Shown one piece after another: positions 54,840 to 64,000 of a stretch of 64,000 nucleotides of DNA. Position 1 is the first letter of the stretch, and every line of letters starts with the position of its first letter. The notes beneath the pieces were generated by a model. It ran no database searches. It was not told the DNA's origin and saw nothing but the letters and a program-made list of their open reading frames with translations. Location: assembly GCA_014529385.2 (NCBI GenBank), contig CM043963.1, forward strand, positions 97,476,412 through 97,540,411, written 5' to 3'. Position numbers and translations under genes: made by a program. The stretch comes from Adiantum capillus-veneris (lineage: Eukaryota > Streptophyta > Polypodiopsida > Polypodiales > Pteridaceae).

Positions 54840-55320
54840 TTCCTTAATACTTTTCATGACTGCAAAGGCTGAGCTAGAGACTACAGTTGAGAAGGAAGGT
54901 GTGTTAGAGAATTATAGTCCTGAGAATGGAGATCAAGCAGAAAATGCTCCTTCATCAATGAAGGACAATGAAGTGTCAGTAGGAGACACCAATCCCTCCA
55001 TCCTACAGACCACACAAATGATGCAAAGGGAAAGAAAGAGAAAGATGATAGGTGTTATTTCTGGTTTTGTTTCTTCCTAAAGGTAGATAATATTGTTTAA
55101 GGTTCATTCTTGTTGATTGTTTCTTCTCTCTTGCAGATGGAGCTGCCAAAAAGCCTATAGAGGATGCAGAAGGGCAAACAAAGACATCAAAGGACCAATT
55201 ATCCATAGAGACTGGAGAAAATAGTAACATGAATCTGGAAGAAAAGGTGCTACAACAACCAAAGTCAGAAAAAGACTCCAAACATAGTCTCAATATTTTT
55301 GCTTTGTAGCCTATCCCCAT
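54840..55320 (+). pseudogene. Acidic linker exons upstream of the FCP1-like domain
   Basis: One piece reads AKAELETTVEKEGVLENYSP and continues to MMQRERKRKMIG. After an intron-like gap with a CTCTCTTGCAG acceptor (55125-55135) a second piece reads KKPIEDAEGQTKTSKDQLSI. Both are acidic and polar. They sit in the right place to be exons of the following gene. Confidence 0.35.
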
Positions 55321-55462
55321 TTTTGGCTCTTTTCCTAAATCCTGTCGCCGTTTTTGGCTTTGTAACAATTCTCCATTTCCTATGAATTAAGAAATCCAAA
55401 ATCAAATTTTTTTTGTCCTGTCCATCATTGTTGTTTATCTCATTATTGTTTTTATGTTCAGA

Positions 55463-56400
55463 TGCTGCCACTAGCAACATTGACAATCTTGATCACATAA
55501 TAAGTATGATAGCACAGACTACTATGAAAGACCCTTCTGATGTAGATGGTTCATTTAGAGTTGAGGGCCAAGTCCCATGTGCTAGCAGCATTGATGACCA
55601 AGAGGATAAAAACACGGAGTTTTTTAAGAGAGTGAAATTAATGTTGATAGCTTTGATTTTGCTAATGAACAGGCTACTAATGATGCCCCTATGCTTGTTA
55701 ATCCGCAGTACAAGTGAGGACACGGAGATTATCATGAAAAAGTCTGAACCAGGAAGGGAAAATGGTGATGCATATGTGGATGCAGGTGGTGATGCAAGTT
55801 GTGCAATTGGTGCAGGTGATGACACGGAGATTACAATTGATAAGTTTGAACCACCTTGAGAAGATGGTGACGCATCTGTGGATGCAGGTGGTGCAGGCAG
55901 TGCAGGTGAAGACACATACATTATCATTGAAAAGTCTGAATCACCTTGGGAAGATGGTGATGCATCTGTGGATGTAGGTGGTGAAGCAAGTAGTGCAGAT
56001 GGGGCAGTTGGTGCAGGTGAGTACACGGAGATTACCAATGAAAAATCTGAACCACCTCAGGAAGATGGTGATGCATCTGTGGATGCAGGTGGTGATGCAG
56101 GTTGTGCAGCTGGTGAAGTTGGTGCAGGTGGTATAGAATATGTAAGGCACGATGATAGGATGGTGTATCAGCAAAGGGAGGATGGAGGAGGTGCAGGTGG
56201 TGTTGCAGATTATGTTAGGAACGATGATGGGACGGTGTCTCGTCCATGGGAGGATCCTGGGAACATATTGTTTGAGAGTAAGCCAGCTCTAATCCTTGAT
56301 ATTAATTGTGTCGTGCTGACTTCATTAGACAAGAATTACCATTCACGGAATCTTGCCTACTGGAATGATCTAGAAATTGTTAGACATAGCAGGGGTGTTT
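55463..56400 (+). CDS. Acidic repeat region of FCP1-like gene
   Basis: After a TTTTTATGTTCAG acceptor the frame opens with AATSNIDNLDHIISMIAQTT. Four imperfect repeats follow (55715-56130), each containing DTEITxEKSEPP..EDGDAS then VDAGG. A stop falls in the second repeat (EPP-stop-EDGD). The third frame then runs from 55878 into DPGNILFESKPALILDINCV, the start of the phosphatase domain. The repeats are acidic and probably unstructured. Confidence 0.4.
55715..56130 (+). repeat. Four tandem units (about 85-115 bp) coding an acidic repeat
   Basis: Units start at about 55719, 55820, 55908 and 56020 with GACACGGAGATT or a variant and end GGTGCAGGT. Unit lengths differ, by insertion or loss of GGTGATGCAAGT-like triplets. 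Confidence 0.85.
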
Positions 56401-56922
56401 GCTGGGTATAAAAGGGATGCACCTGCATTCTTGGAGTGGTGCCTTGTGCACTTTGATGTATTTGTGTGGACCTGCTGCATGAAGACTAAAGCAGAAAACC
56501 TGTTGAGTGCTTGCTTTCCTGATCAATTTCCCCAAATTCAAGGAAATTCTTACACAGCATGATTGTGTAAGAGATGCTAGATTCAAGATAACTGGTGGAA
56601 AGCCTGTATTTTACAAGAAGCTAAGTGACTTTTGGGAGAAAAGAGGTCAGTACACTGCTACGTCCACAATTCTAGTGGATGACACACAGTACAAGCAGCT
56701 GTGGAATCCTCCAGACACTTTCTACATTGTGAAGAATATGGAAAATCAGAATCCCACTGAGATTCAAGGATATCTTACAACAATTGTAAGATCTTGGCTC
56801 ACGGCTTGGCTTTGTGCGGAAGATCGCCTCAAGTATGCCGAGGATTGTGCATTGTCGAGACCGATCGATAACCTGAGCATTAGGATCTCAAAGCAATGGC
56901 ATCTAGAGTATAACGGCTAGAT
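56275..56922 (+). pseudogene. FCP1/NIF-like HAD phosphatase domain
   Basis: Three frames carry one domain in order: KPALILDINCVVLTS (catalytic D-x-N; Asn in second place is usual in a plant FCP1-like subgroup), KRDAPAFLEWCLVHFDVFVW with TCCMKTKAENLL, FPKFKEILTQHDCV, KPVFYKKLSDFWEKRG, and STILVDDTQYKQLWNPPDTF with the conserved D-D. It ends DRLKYAEDCALSRP. Frame changes near 56400 and 56530 could be decay or missed introns. Such enzymes dephosphorylate Ser/Thr, for example on RNA polymerase II. The substrate here is unknown. Confidence 0.65.
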
Positions 56923-57448
56923 TTATTATCCTGACATGTAACCATGATAAGCGATGTAAACAGTCAACCATTTACTGACTTATGGAGTATTTTGCTCACT
57001 TGTAACGATGACACAATGTAGTAAAGCAGCTTTTGTTGACTTGTACACTTGTTTACGTTTTTGCATTGTTCATCACTACACCTCCACATTTGCACAATTA
57101 CAAGTACTTAACATAGCTTCCGATACCAGGAAATGTTAAGGGCAGCTACCAGTCTACATAGTAGCTACCCTTGCAGCTACTTAGCTATGCTTGTTTAATT
57201 TTTCTATGTCTCTTGTGGAGATGATTTATTTCTTATGGCTTAATGTACACGTCGGAGTACTGGTGGGCACTTGGGTTGGTTCTAGTGGTCATGATCATTC
57301 ATGCATCAGATGTATTCAGCATTTACCAGAGTCACTTGTCCATTGTCTCTTAGGACTGGCACATGTAGCCTCAAACGTTCAAAAAGTGCTGCCACATTTG
57401 CACGCTCATGCGCTTATTCTGAACGGCTCCTTATCGCCCCCCACGTGA

Positions 57449-57488
<40 letters not shown>

Positions 57489-57899
57489 ACGACATTCAGC
57501 TATAATGGTGCCGATGGCGAAGGCAGGAGAGAAGCAGGAGCCTACAAAAGACTGCTAACACCTACTGCTGCGGGCCTGCAAATTCTGACCTTATCCTCTG
57601 TCAACACAATCGTTGAGCAACCGCCTGCTGTGCATGTGTGAGATTCGTCATCAATTGGCTGTCCCGTTAGGGGCATCGAACCCTTGAATGGCCGGCTGCA
57701 TGTGCAAGTCTCATTTGGAGTTGCCCTCATCTCCTTTTTTAGGGAAAGGCTTTCGACAAAGTGTTCATGCTATCTGCCTCTGGATATCACATAGGCATTT
57801 TAAACATGATTCAAGAAATTGCAAAACAAGGTGATGCTCGGCACAGAGATTACGGAGATTCCCCCAAAGAAAAAAAAAGATGTTGAAGGGCCACCAAAA
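56923..57899. other. Spacer with long poly-C tract, no supported gene
   Basis: It contains further GTAGCTACC-type repeats near 57140-57180 and a 38-base C run. Open frames such as the one reading through the C run as poly-Pro are not credible genes. Confidence 0.5.
57451..57488. repeat. Poly-C tract, 38 C
   Basis: An uninterrupted run after CCACGTGATG. It is long enough to form quadruplex or i-motif structures. Its true length may be affected by assembly. Confidence 0.9.
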
Positions 57900-59293
57900 T
57901 CATCTTAGATTAGAACTAGGAATGCTACACATCAAAAGGAGTTCTATTGTAAATAGCCTCATATGTTTCTGAGGAAAGTAAGAATTTTCTTGTACATCCC
58001 ACTTTCTGCATTGAGAACTTAATAGCTCGTACAAGGTGGGATTGCAAACAAAGTGGGATTGCAAGGTGGCTTCAAGCTCAGAATTTAATAGCTTGAACTC
58101 ATAGGGATTTTCTTTTGCTTGTTCGTACCAAACTCCTTTGACAAAAAATGAGCCGGCATTGCAAACATTCCCCCATGCATCTCTTAGAAAAGCTTTAGTT
58201 TGAGTCTTTTCTGCTGTACATTTCAAGACATAGAAATCCACAAGCTCCTTATTGTCATGAGGAGCTATAACAGCAGCATCATGGTGTCCTTCATATGCAA
58301 ACTCTTCAATCTCATCATCATCTTCGACATCATCTGTAGGTTCACGGGTAACATAATTCCATGCAAAAACGTGTGATTTGTTTGAACACCTCCTCCAGCT
58401 GCCTTGCAAACAAGCACTACAAAAGCATGCGAATTGTCGATACCTAAGAAGTTTTCCATTTGTTAACGAGTAGCCGCTGACACAATGTAACCCACATGCA
58501 TTAGGCATAGATTTACAATCCCGATGTTGGCTTCTATCCACATCACCTACTTTGACCTCCTAGAACAATCGAGTAACTGGTTGTACCTGCAAAGAATACA
58601 TGGTTGTAGCACCATTGGACATGGTTTCTCTCAAAAATGGCACCACATGTGCTGCACATTGTAATTTCACACAGTCTAGCTTTAGCTGCTCCTGAGTGAG
58701 ATGCCTCTTAGTAACAACACCTGCACCATCATGTTCGCCCTTTCCATGACCTGAACCTGAAAAGTGATGTGTCACTTTCAAACTTGTCAGAGTTCCATAT
58801 CAAGCAACAAAATAAAAAGGCCTCTTTGCTTTGAACTGCAAGGCTGCTCCATCTGACCATACCCAATGTTCATTGAGTGATATGCCTAGCTCTTTCAACC
58901 AACCATAATGGAGCATAAAGCAATGCTGGACAAAAAGAGTATCATGGCTTTTATCATCAGATATATAGAAATGATAGTATTTTTGGACACTACCTGCAAT
59001 CCTCACATATGTAATGTGAATGAAGATTGTTACCTGGCTAGAAAACCAATGCATTGATTGGATCTCGCTCTGTTATTTGAAAGTGTAATTTTCAACGAAA
59101 TCCACCACTGACACTACCACATCTTCAGGGAAGATACGTAGACAATCTTTAAACTGCTCGGCCTGCCATTTGTAAACAAAATTTTTCTTTATAAACTTAC
59201 TTAGATGATCGTTGAACAGTATGAAAAGTTGCCCGCACTGCATCTCCTTGTGAGAAAGAACTTTTCTTTTCTTCTTTTTCCCTGAATCTGTTT
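57900..59293 (-). pseudogene. DDE-type transposase, superfamily not identified, cut by Copia-2
   Basis: The minus strand encodes, from the right, KKKKRKVLSHKEMQCGQLFI, FVYKWQAEQFKDCLRIFPED, ITYVRIAGSVQKYYHFYISD, EHWVWSDGAALQFKAKRPFY, then HHFSGSGHGKGEHDGAGVVT with KRHLTQEQLKLD. The S-D-G...QFK and H-G-K-G...D-G-x-G motifs look like catalytic boxes of a cut-and-paste transposase. A Cys-rich stretch follows (FACFCSACLQGSW) and then an acidic tail. The frame ends at 57900. Stops at about 58797 (TGA) and 58560 (TAG) and a frame change near 59060 inactivate it. The N-terminus is removed by the Copia-2 insertion at 59294. Confidence 0.6.
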
Positions 59294-59474
59294 CTGTTAA
59301 GTATGGAGCCTGATTTACCTTGTAATCTTCTGTGGTAAAAGCGCACATTTGTAAGGCCCCCATTATGAGGAGAAGCCATCGTGTGTGAAGGAAAATCACT
59401 CGCCGGAAACCAAAATTTTCACGGCCAAGCCAGAATATTATGTTCGGACGGCGGTCGGAAAGTGGTCGGAAAAC

Positions 59475-59565
59475 AACCGGTAGTCAATGGCCGGTGGCCG
59501 GTGGTTGGAAGTCAATGGCCGGCGGTGGCCGAATTCAGTGGCCAGTGGCCGAATTCAAAAGCGGA
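59475..59565 (+). repeat. GTGGCCGG short repeats in Copia-2 U3
   Basis: GTCAATGGCCGG occurs twice and GTGGCCGAATTCA twice within 90 bases, with more GGCCGGTGG copies between. Repeats upstream of the TATA box could serve as enhancer-like elements. Confidence 0.75.
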
Positions 59566-59677
59566 CTTGTCTTCTCAAGGGTGCCCACACAGGGGTAGAT
59601 TGAAGGGTCCGATTTGGACTTATCTACACAAGGGCGGCTACACATGGCTGCCTCTCATGAGAGAGGGCAGCCCTTTT

Positions 59678-59695
59678 GGCCTATAAAAGGAGGCC
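59678..59695 (+). promoter_or_regulatory. Copia-2 core promoter
   Basis: GGCCTATAAAAGGAGGCC, TATAAAA at 59682-59688. It is identical over 18 bases to the LTR-A 3' LTR promoter at 27081-27098. Confidence 0.65.
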
Positions 59696-60001
59696 ATTTC
59701 TACACACATTTTATATAGTGTGAAGTTGATGCAACAAGGTGAGTGTGAGGTGGTGAGAGTGAAGCAAGGCGGGAGCTCCATTAAGGGTATACTCCCTTTG
59801 TAAACTACTTGTTGTTTTGAAGTACTAAAGCCATTGAGTGGCTGCTTTCCCGTGGACGTAGCCCACATTGGGTGAGCCACATATATCGTGTGTACTCTCT
59901 CTCTCTCTTTACTCTATAATCTCTTGTGTATATAAATCTATCTCTCTCCATTAAGTAATCTACTCAAATATCTATTTAGCTACTTCTTATTTCCTAACAA
60001 C

Positions 60002-60013
60002 TAGTATCAGAGC
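60002..60013 (+). other. Copia-2 primer binding site (tRNA-iMet type)
   Basis: TAGTATCAGAGC follows the 5' LTR. It matches the TGGTATCAGAGC initiator tRNA-Met complement except at the second base. Confidence 0.8.
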
Positions 60014-60072
60014 AAGGTTTGCTCGTAGCTAAATTATTTCAAGGAAAGGATTCCTTGAATTGAGTGGGAGTT

Positions 60073-61331
60073 ATGGCGGAGGAAGGGAAGCTCAAGGTTG
60101 AGAAGTTCAATGGAAAAAACTACCAACATTGGAAGATGCAGATTGAAGGCTATCTCGACCAAAAGGACCTCTATTTGCCACTAGGCGGTCTTGCGAAGAA
60201 GCCCGCAACAATGGCAGATGAAGCATGGATTGTCCTTGATCGAAATGCACTGGGAACAATCCGGTTCAGCTTGGCGTCAACGGTGGCCTTCAATGTTTCG
60301 GAGATGAAGACCACGGAGGACTTGATGAAGTCACTTGACGACTTCTACGAGAAACCATCGGCATCCAATAAGGTATTTCTTATGAAGCGCTTGTTCAATC
60401 TAAAGATGGCAGAGAATGGTTCAGTTGCAGAACACCTAAATGACTTTAACACAAACATAAGTCAACTTCGATCGATGAAAATCAATTTCACGAAGTGGGA
60501 GCTCTTCTAATACTATCATCTCTATCGGATAGTTGGGACAACCTTGTGATGGTTGTAAGTAATTCTATTTCTGGCACAAATACTCTTAAGTTTGATGATG
60601 TTGTGGGTGTTCTCCTAAGCGAGGAAATACGAAGGATAAGCACAGGAGAATCATCAAGTGCTGCATTGTCAGTGGAAACGAGAGGAAGCCCTAAGGAGAG
60701 GTTCAAAAACCAAAAGGGTCGTGATCGCTCAAGGAGGAGAAAGTCACGCACAAAGTCAGTTCTTGAATGTTGGAACTGCGGCAAGAAGAGCCACGTCAAG
60801 AAGGATTGCTGGTCCAAGAAGAAGAAGGAGACAGAGTCTCAAGACAACAAGCCAACATCAGAGGCCAATGTGGCAGGTAAAGTAGAGCAAGATGCTCTAA
60901 TTCTCTCATTAGACAATGTGTCTAATTCCTGGATAGTAGATTTCGGGGCTTCATTCCATGCGACACCACACAAGCAACATTTCCAAGACTACACCAAAGG
61001 TAATTTTGGGTATGTATACTTGGGAGATGATGAAGCTTGTGAGATTGTCGGCAAAGCTACAGTTTCTGTCAAAACTATTAACGGAAATGAATGGAAGCTT
61101 AAAGATGTTAGGCATGTTCCTTCTCTTCGCAAAAATTTGATCTCTACAGGACAATTGGACAATGAAGGTCACAACATTGCATTTGGAAACAAACGGTGGA
61201 AGATCTCAAAGGGATCTTTGGTGGTTGCAAAGGGAGAAAAGGTCGGTACACTTTACTTGTGTATTGTTAGCACGCAACCTTCAGCTTGTGCAGCAACTAC
61301 AAAAGTTGACAGTGCAGTGTGGCACTACTGA
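60073..61331 (+). pseudogene. Copia-2 gag, zinc knuckle and protease
   Basis: The ATG at 60073-60075 opens MAEEGKLKVEKFNGKNYQHW, a UBN2-type gag. The frame shifts near 60500 (after NFTKWEL) and continues as SSLSDSWDNLVMVVSNSISG. The knuckle is CWNCGKKSHVKKDC. The protease motif reads WIVDFGASFHATPH, so the catalytic D-S-G has become D-F-G. A TGA at 61329-61331 lies in WHY-stop-LGHMS, where copia pre-integrase domains have Arg, so it fits CGA to TGA. Confidence 0.9.
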
Positions 61332-61814
61332 CTTGGGCATATGAGTGCCAAAGGAATGCAAATCCTTCAAACAAAGAAGCTTCTACCAGGTTTGAAAGAA
61401 GTGGACTTAGAGTTTTGTGAAGATTGTGTTTATGGTAAACAAAAGAGGGTAAAATTTCAAAAAACAAGAAATGAAAGAAAAAATAAAAAACTTGAGTTGG
61501 TTCATTCTGATGTTTGGGGTCCTCCAAGTACACCATCACTTGGTGGCTCATTGTACTATGTAACATTCATAGACGATGCAACTAGAAAAACATGGGTTTA
61601 TGTCATGAAGAATAAATGTGATGTATTTTCCATATTTCAAAGGTGGAAAGCCTTTGTGGAGAATGAAACAGGTACCAAGGTTAAATGCCTCAGATCCGAC
61701 AATAGAGGTGAATATTGCAGCCAAGCTTTTGAAAGCTTTTGTGCTAGTAATGGCATTCGGAGGCAAGGACAACCCCAAGGACACCTCAACAAAATGGGAT
61801 TTTGGAAAGGATGA
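61332..61814 (+). pseudogene. Copia-2 integrase N-terminal and core
   Basis: It continues in frame from the TGA: LGHMSAKGMQILQ, CEDCVYGKQKRV, then LVHSDVWGPPSTPSLGGSLY (first Asp), FIDDATRKTWVY and LRSDNRGEYCSQAF (second Asp). The expected PQQNG-AER segment is scrambled (GQPQGHLNKMG) before a frame change at about 61790. The next frame picks up at ERMNRTIMERARS. Confidence 0.9.
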
Positions 61815-63931
61815 ACAGGACAATCATGGAGCGAGCACGAAGCATGCGGCTACATGCTGGCCTACCGCTTGAGCTTTGGGCGGAAGCTGTAAGTACGTTT
61901 GTGTACTTAATCAATCGGTCACCCTCAATGGCATTGGATGGGGGAGTTCCAGAAGAGGCATGGACAGGTAAACCGGTGAATTATGCATTTCTCAAAGTGT
62001 TTGGGTGTGAGGCTTTCATGCACATAGATAGAAGCCTAATATCAAAGCTAGATGCAAAGTCCAAAAAGTGTTTCTTCATTGGCTATGCAGAAGGTGACTT
62101 TGGGTATCGCCTATGGAATCCTGAAGATGGTAAAATTTTAAGGAGTAGGGATGTAATTTTTATCGAACAAAATATGTACAAAGATTACTTGGAAAGAAAA
62201 CAAACAAAAGAAACAGGTGATGAGTACATGGAGCTTGAGGATAGTGAAGACTCAAGGACTGCAAACGGTGACAATGTGCAACAACTTCAACCAAATGAGG
62301 AGCCTCAACCTATTCCCCGAAGATCTACAAGAGCAAGTAGACCTCCAGAAAGGTTTGTTCCTTCCTTCAACCATCTCTTGATCTCAGATTCTGGAGATCC
62401 GGAATCATACGAAGAAGCTATGCAACATGAATCCAAAGAAGAATGGACGAAGAGCATGCAAGTGGATATGGACTCACTACATCGCAACCAAACATGGGAA
62501 TTGGTTGAGTTGCCTAAAGGTAAGCGAGCACTTCAAAACAAATGGGTGTACAAGGTGAAGGAAGAAGAAGGTGGGAAGAAAAGGTACAAGTCTAGGCTTG
62601 TGGTAAAAGGTATTGACTTCAATGAAATATTTTCTCGTGTTGTAAAAATGAACTCAATTAGGCTTGTCTTAAGCCTTGTGGCTGCTCATGATCTAAATCT
62701 CGATCAAATGGATGTAAATACCGCATTCCCTCACGGTGACTTAGAGGAGGAAATCTACATGCTTCAACCAAAGGGGTATGAAGTAAAAGGTAAGGAGAAA
62801 ATGGTTTGCAGATTAAAGAAGAGCTTGTATGGTTTAAAGCAAGCATCAAGACAATGGTACTTGAAGTTTGATCGATGGATGTTGGATCATGGATTCACAA
62901 GATGCAACTCAGATCACTGCGTCTACACGAAGAATTTGGGAGATGGAAAATTTATCATACTAATGTTGTATGTTGATGACATGTTGATTGAAAGTGCTAA
63001 CATGCAGGACATCAAAGACCTAAAAGAGAAGCTGTCTAAATCTTTTTCAATGAAAGATTTAGGTGCTGCAAAGAGGATACTTGGTATGAAAATATCAAGG
63101 GACAGGACGAAGAAGACAATAAAGCTATCTCAAGAAGATTACATCAAGAAGGTACTAGAAAGGTTTGCAATGAAAAATGCAAAACCAGTTTCTACACCTT
63201 TGGCTGGTCATTTTAAACTAACGAAGGATATGTGTCCAAAGACACAAGAGGAGATAGCCTATATGTCTAAATTTCCATATGCTGCAGTGGTAGGTTCTCT
63301 AATGTATGCAATGGTCTGGACAAGGCCAGACATTGCACATGCAGTGGGAGTTGTGAGTAGGTTCATGGACAACCCAGGTAAAGAGCATTGGCAAGCTATG
63401 AAGTGGATACTTAGGTATCTAAAAGGGACAACAACAAATGCTTTGTATTTTGGAGGAACTGATATTTTTCTAGAAGGGTATGCTGATGCAGATATGGCAG
63501 GTGACAAAGATACTCGAAGGAGCACTACTGGCTATGCGTTCACGGTTGGAGGCACAGCAGTAAGCTGGGCTTCAAAGCTGCAGAAAGTGGTTTCACTTTC
63601 TACCATGGAAGCAGAGTATGTAGCAATGACGGAGGCAAGCAAAGAAATTCAGTGGCTTCACATATTCTTAGAAGAGCTTGGATTCAAACAAGACAATTGT
63701 GTCTTGTACAGTGATAGCCAAAGCGCTATCCATCTTGCGAAGAACTCAGCCTTTCATTCAAGGAAAAAGCACATTGAGGTGAGATATCACTTCATATGCA
63801 CTCTTTTGGAAGAGGGACAGCTAAAGCTAGGAAAGGTGCATACAAGTGAAAATCTTGCAGACATGTTTACAAAGGTGGTCAACAAGGAGAAGTTGAGATT
63901 TTGCTCATCTTCAATCAAAATTCAAGGATAA
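61802..63931 (+). CDS. Copia-2 integrase C-terminus, reverse transcriptase and RNase H
   Basis: One open frame of about 709 residues. It has LPLELWAEAVSTFVYLINRS and VFGCEAFMHID of integrase. RT follows with KWVYKVKEEEGG, MDVNTAFPHGDLEEEIYM, YGLKQASRQWYLKFD and LMLYVDDMLIESAN. RNase H has GYADADMAGD, STMEAEYVAMTEA, YSDSQSAIHLAKN, KKHIEVRYHFI and ENLADMFTK. Between LVVKG and IDFNEIFS about six residues usual in the family (the FAQKxG region) are missing in frame. RNase H has Asp-Ala-Asp where Asp-Ser/Ala-Asp is usual, so it looks intact. Confidence 0.93.
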   Translation: MERMNRTIMERARSMRLHAGLPLELWAEAVSTFVYLINRSPSMALDGGVPEEAWTGKPVNYAFLKVFGCEAFMHIDRSLISKLDAKSKKCFFIGYAEGDFGYRLWNPEDGKILRSRDVIFIEQNMYKDYLERKQTKETGDEYMELEDSEDSRTANGDNVQQLQPNEEPQPIPRRSTRASRPPERFVPSFNHLLISDSGDPESYEEAMQHESKEEWTKSMQVDMDSLHRNQTWELVELPKGKRALQNKWVYKVKEEEGGKKRYKSRLVVKGIDFNEIFSRVVKMNSIRLVLSLVAAHDLNLDQMDVNTAFPHGDLEEEIYMLQPKGYEVKGKEKMVCRLKKSLYGLKQASRQWYLKFDRWMLDHGFTRCNSDHCVYTKNLGDGKFIILMLYVDDMLIESANMQDIKDLKEKLSKSFSMKDLGAAKRILGMKISRDRTKKTIKLSQEDYIKKVLERFAMKNAKPVSTPLAGHFKLTKDMCPKTQEEIAYMSKFPYAAVVGSLMYAMVWTRPDIAHAVGVVSRFMDNPGKEHWQAMKWILRYLKGTTTNALYFGGTDIFLEGYADADMAGDKDTRRSTTGYAFTVGGTAVSWASKLQKVVSLSTMEAEYVAMTEASKEIQWLHIFLEELGFKQDNCVLYSDSQSAIHLAKNSAFHSRKKHIEVRYHFICTLLEEGQLKLGKVHTSENLADMFTKVVNKEKLRFCSSSIKIQG

Positions 63932-63978
63932 GAAGCCAGGATGGAAAGCAATCACAGGTTTGGTTTTAAGATCAGTCT

Positions 63979-63991
63979 CCAAGTGGGAGAT
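63979..63991 (+). other. Copia-2 polypurine tract
   Basis: CCAAGTGGGAGAT(TG) directly before TGTTAAGTA is the typical plant copia tract ahead of the 3' LTR. Confidence 0.8.
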
Positions 63992-64000
63992 TGTTAAGTA
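63992..64000 (+). repeat. Copia-2 3' LTR, first nine bases
   Basis: TGTTAAGTA, identical to 59294-59302. The rest is outside the window. Confidence 0.7.

Larger units (their letters stand above)
59294..59999 (+). repeat. Copia-2 5' LTR
   Basis: TGTTA to TAACA ends. It contains a GGCCGGTGG-rich repeat block at about 59475-59560 and the TATA box at 59682-59688. The start is inferred from the 9-base match to the truncated 3' LTR. The preceding open frame of the transposase reads into it by chance. Confidence 0.65.
59294..64000 (+). mobile_element. Copia-2: Ty1/copia element, 3' LTR cut by window end
   Basis: The last nine bases of the window, TGTTAAGTA, follow a polypurine tract and should be the start of the 3' LTR. 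The same nine bases occur at 59294-59302, and TAACA at 59995-59999 directly precedes the primer site, giving a 706-bp 5' LTR. Gag, knuckle, protease, integrase, RT and RNase H follow on the plus strand in copia order. It sits inside the DDE transposase remnant. Confidence 0.85.

Noticed and set aside
57301-57558. Open frame with a Pro run
   Set aside because: The Pro run is the 38-C tract; no homology and no start context.

Overview
This window looks like a transposon-dense intergenic stretch of a large plant nuclear genome. The reasons are AT-rich spacers, long (GA)n and (TA)n microsatellites, plant-type Ty1/copia and Ty3/gypsy elements with tRNA-iMet or tRNA-Asp primer sites, MULE and hAT remnants, intron-split genes, and scraps of plant gene families (lectin-type receptor kinase, FCP1-like phosphatase). 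I cannot name the species. A land plant with a large genome, possibly seed-free, is an inference only. I recognise no intact host housekeeping gene and no tRNA or rRNA gene.

Layout. 1-4.45 kb: degenerate Ty3/gypsy element on the minus strand. 4.5-5.93 kb: hAT transposase remnant. 5.93-27.54 kb: a nested stack. An old LTR element (LTR-A) has two insertions. LTR-B (8569-18848, TSD CTACT) sits in its interior and Copia-1 (21625-26788, TSD GGAAG) sits in its 3' LTR. The 5' LTR of LTR-A preserves the empty site for Copia-1. 27.5-33.2 kb: a graveyard with a kinase-like/coiled-coil/RING pseudogene, a gypsy RNase H scrap and a DUF4283/CCHC scrap. 33.2-51.3 kb: LTR-C, a relative of LTR-B, whose 5' LTR is split by a 13.2-kb Mutator-like element (MULE-1, 33731-46950) with about 0.4-kb terminal inverted repeats and an 11-bp target duplication. 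51.3-59.3 kb: palindromic minisatellites, a broken RING plus acidic-repeat plus FCP1-phosphatase gene, and a DDE-type transposase on the opposite strand. 59.29-64 kb: Copia-2, inserted into that transposase, with its 3' LTR cut by the window end.

The most interesting cargo is inside MULE-1. Opposite to a Cys/His-finger plus SWIM-type MULE transposase lies a multi-exon minus-strand gene. It encodes a ParB-like domain followed by what reads as a DNA N4/N6-amino methyltransferase in beta-class motif order (DLPFG motif IV, then GCGT motif I at the C terminus). A ParB/methyltransferase combination is familiar from phages and bacteria, and I know of no plant MULE that carries one. LTR-B and LTR-C form a second unusual group: large LTR elements with tRNA-Asp-type primer sites and no recognisable pol, sharing an unknown domain that ends in a W-V-P motif.

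Almost every coding region here is damaged. Many stops are TAG or TGA where CAG or CGA would be expected, which fits deamination of methylated CHG and CG sites in silenced transposons.
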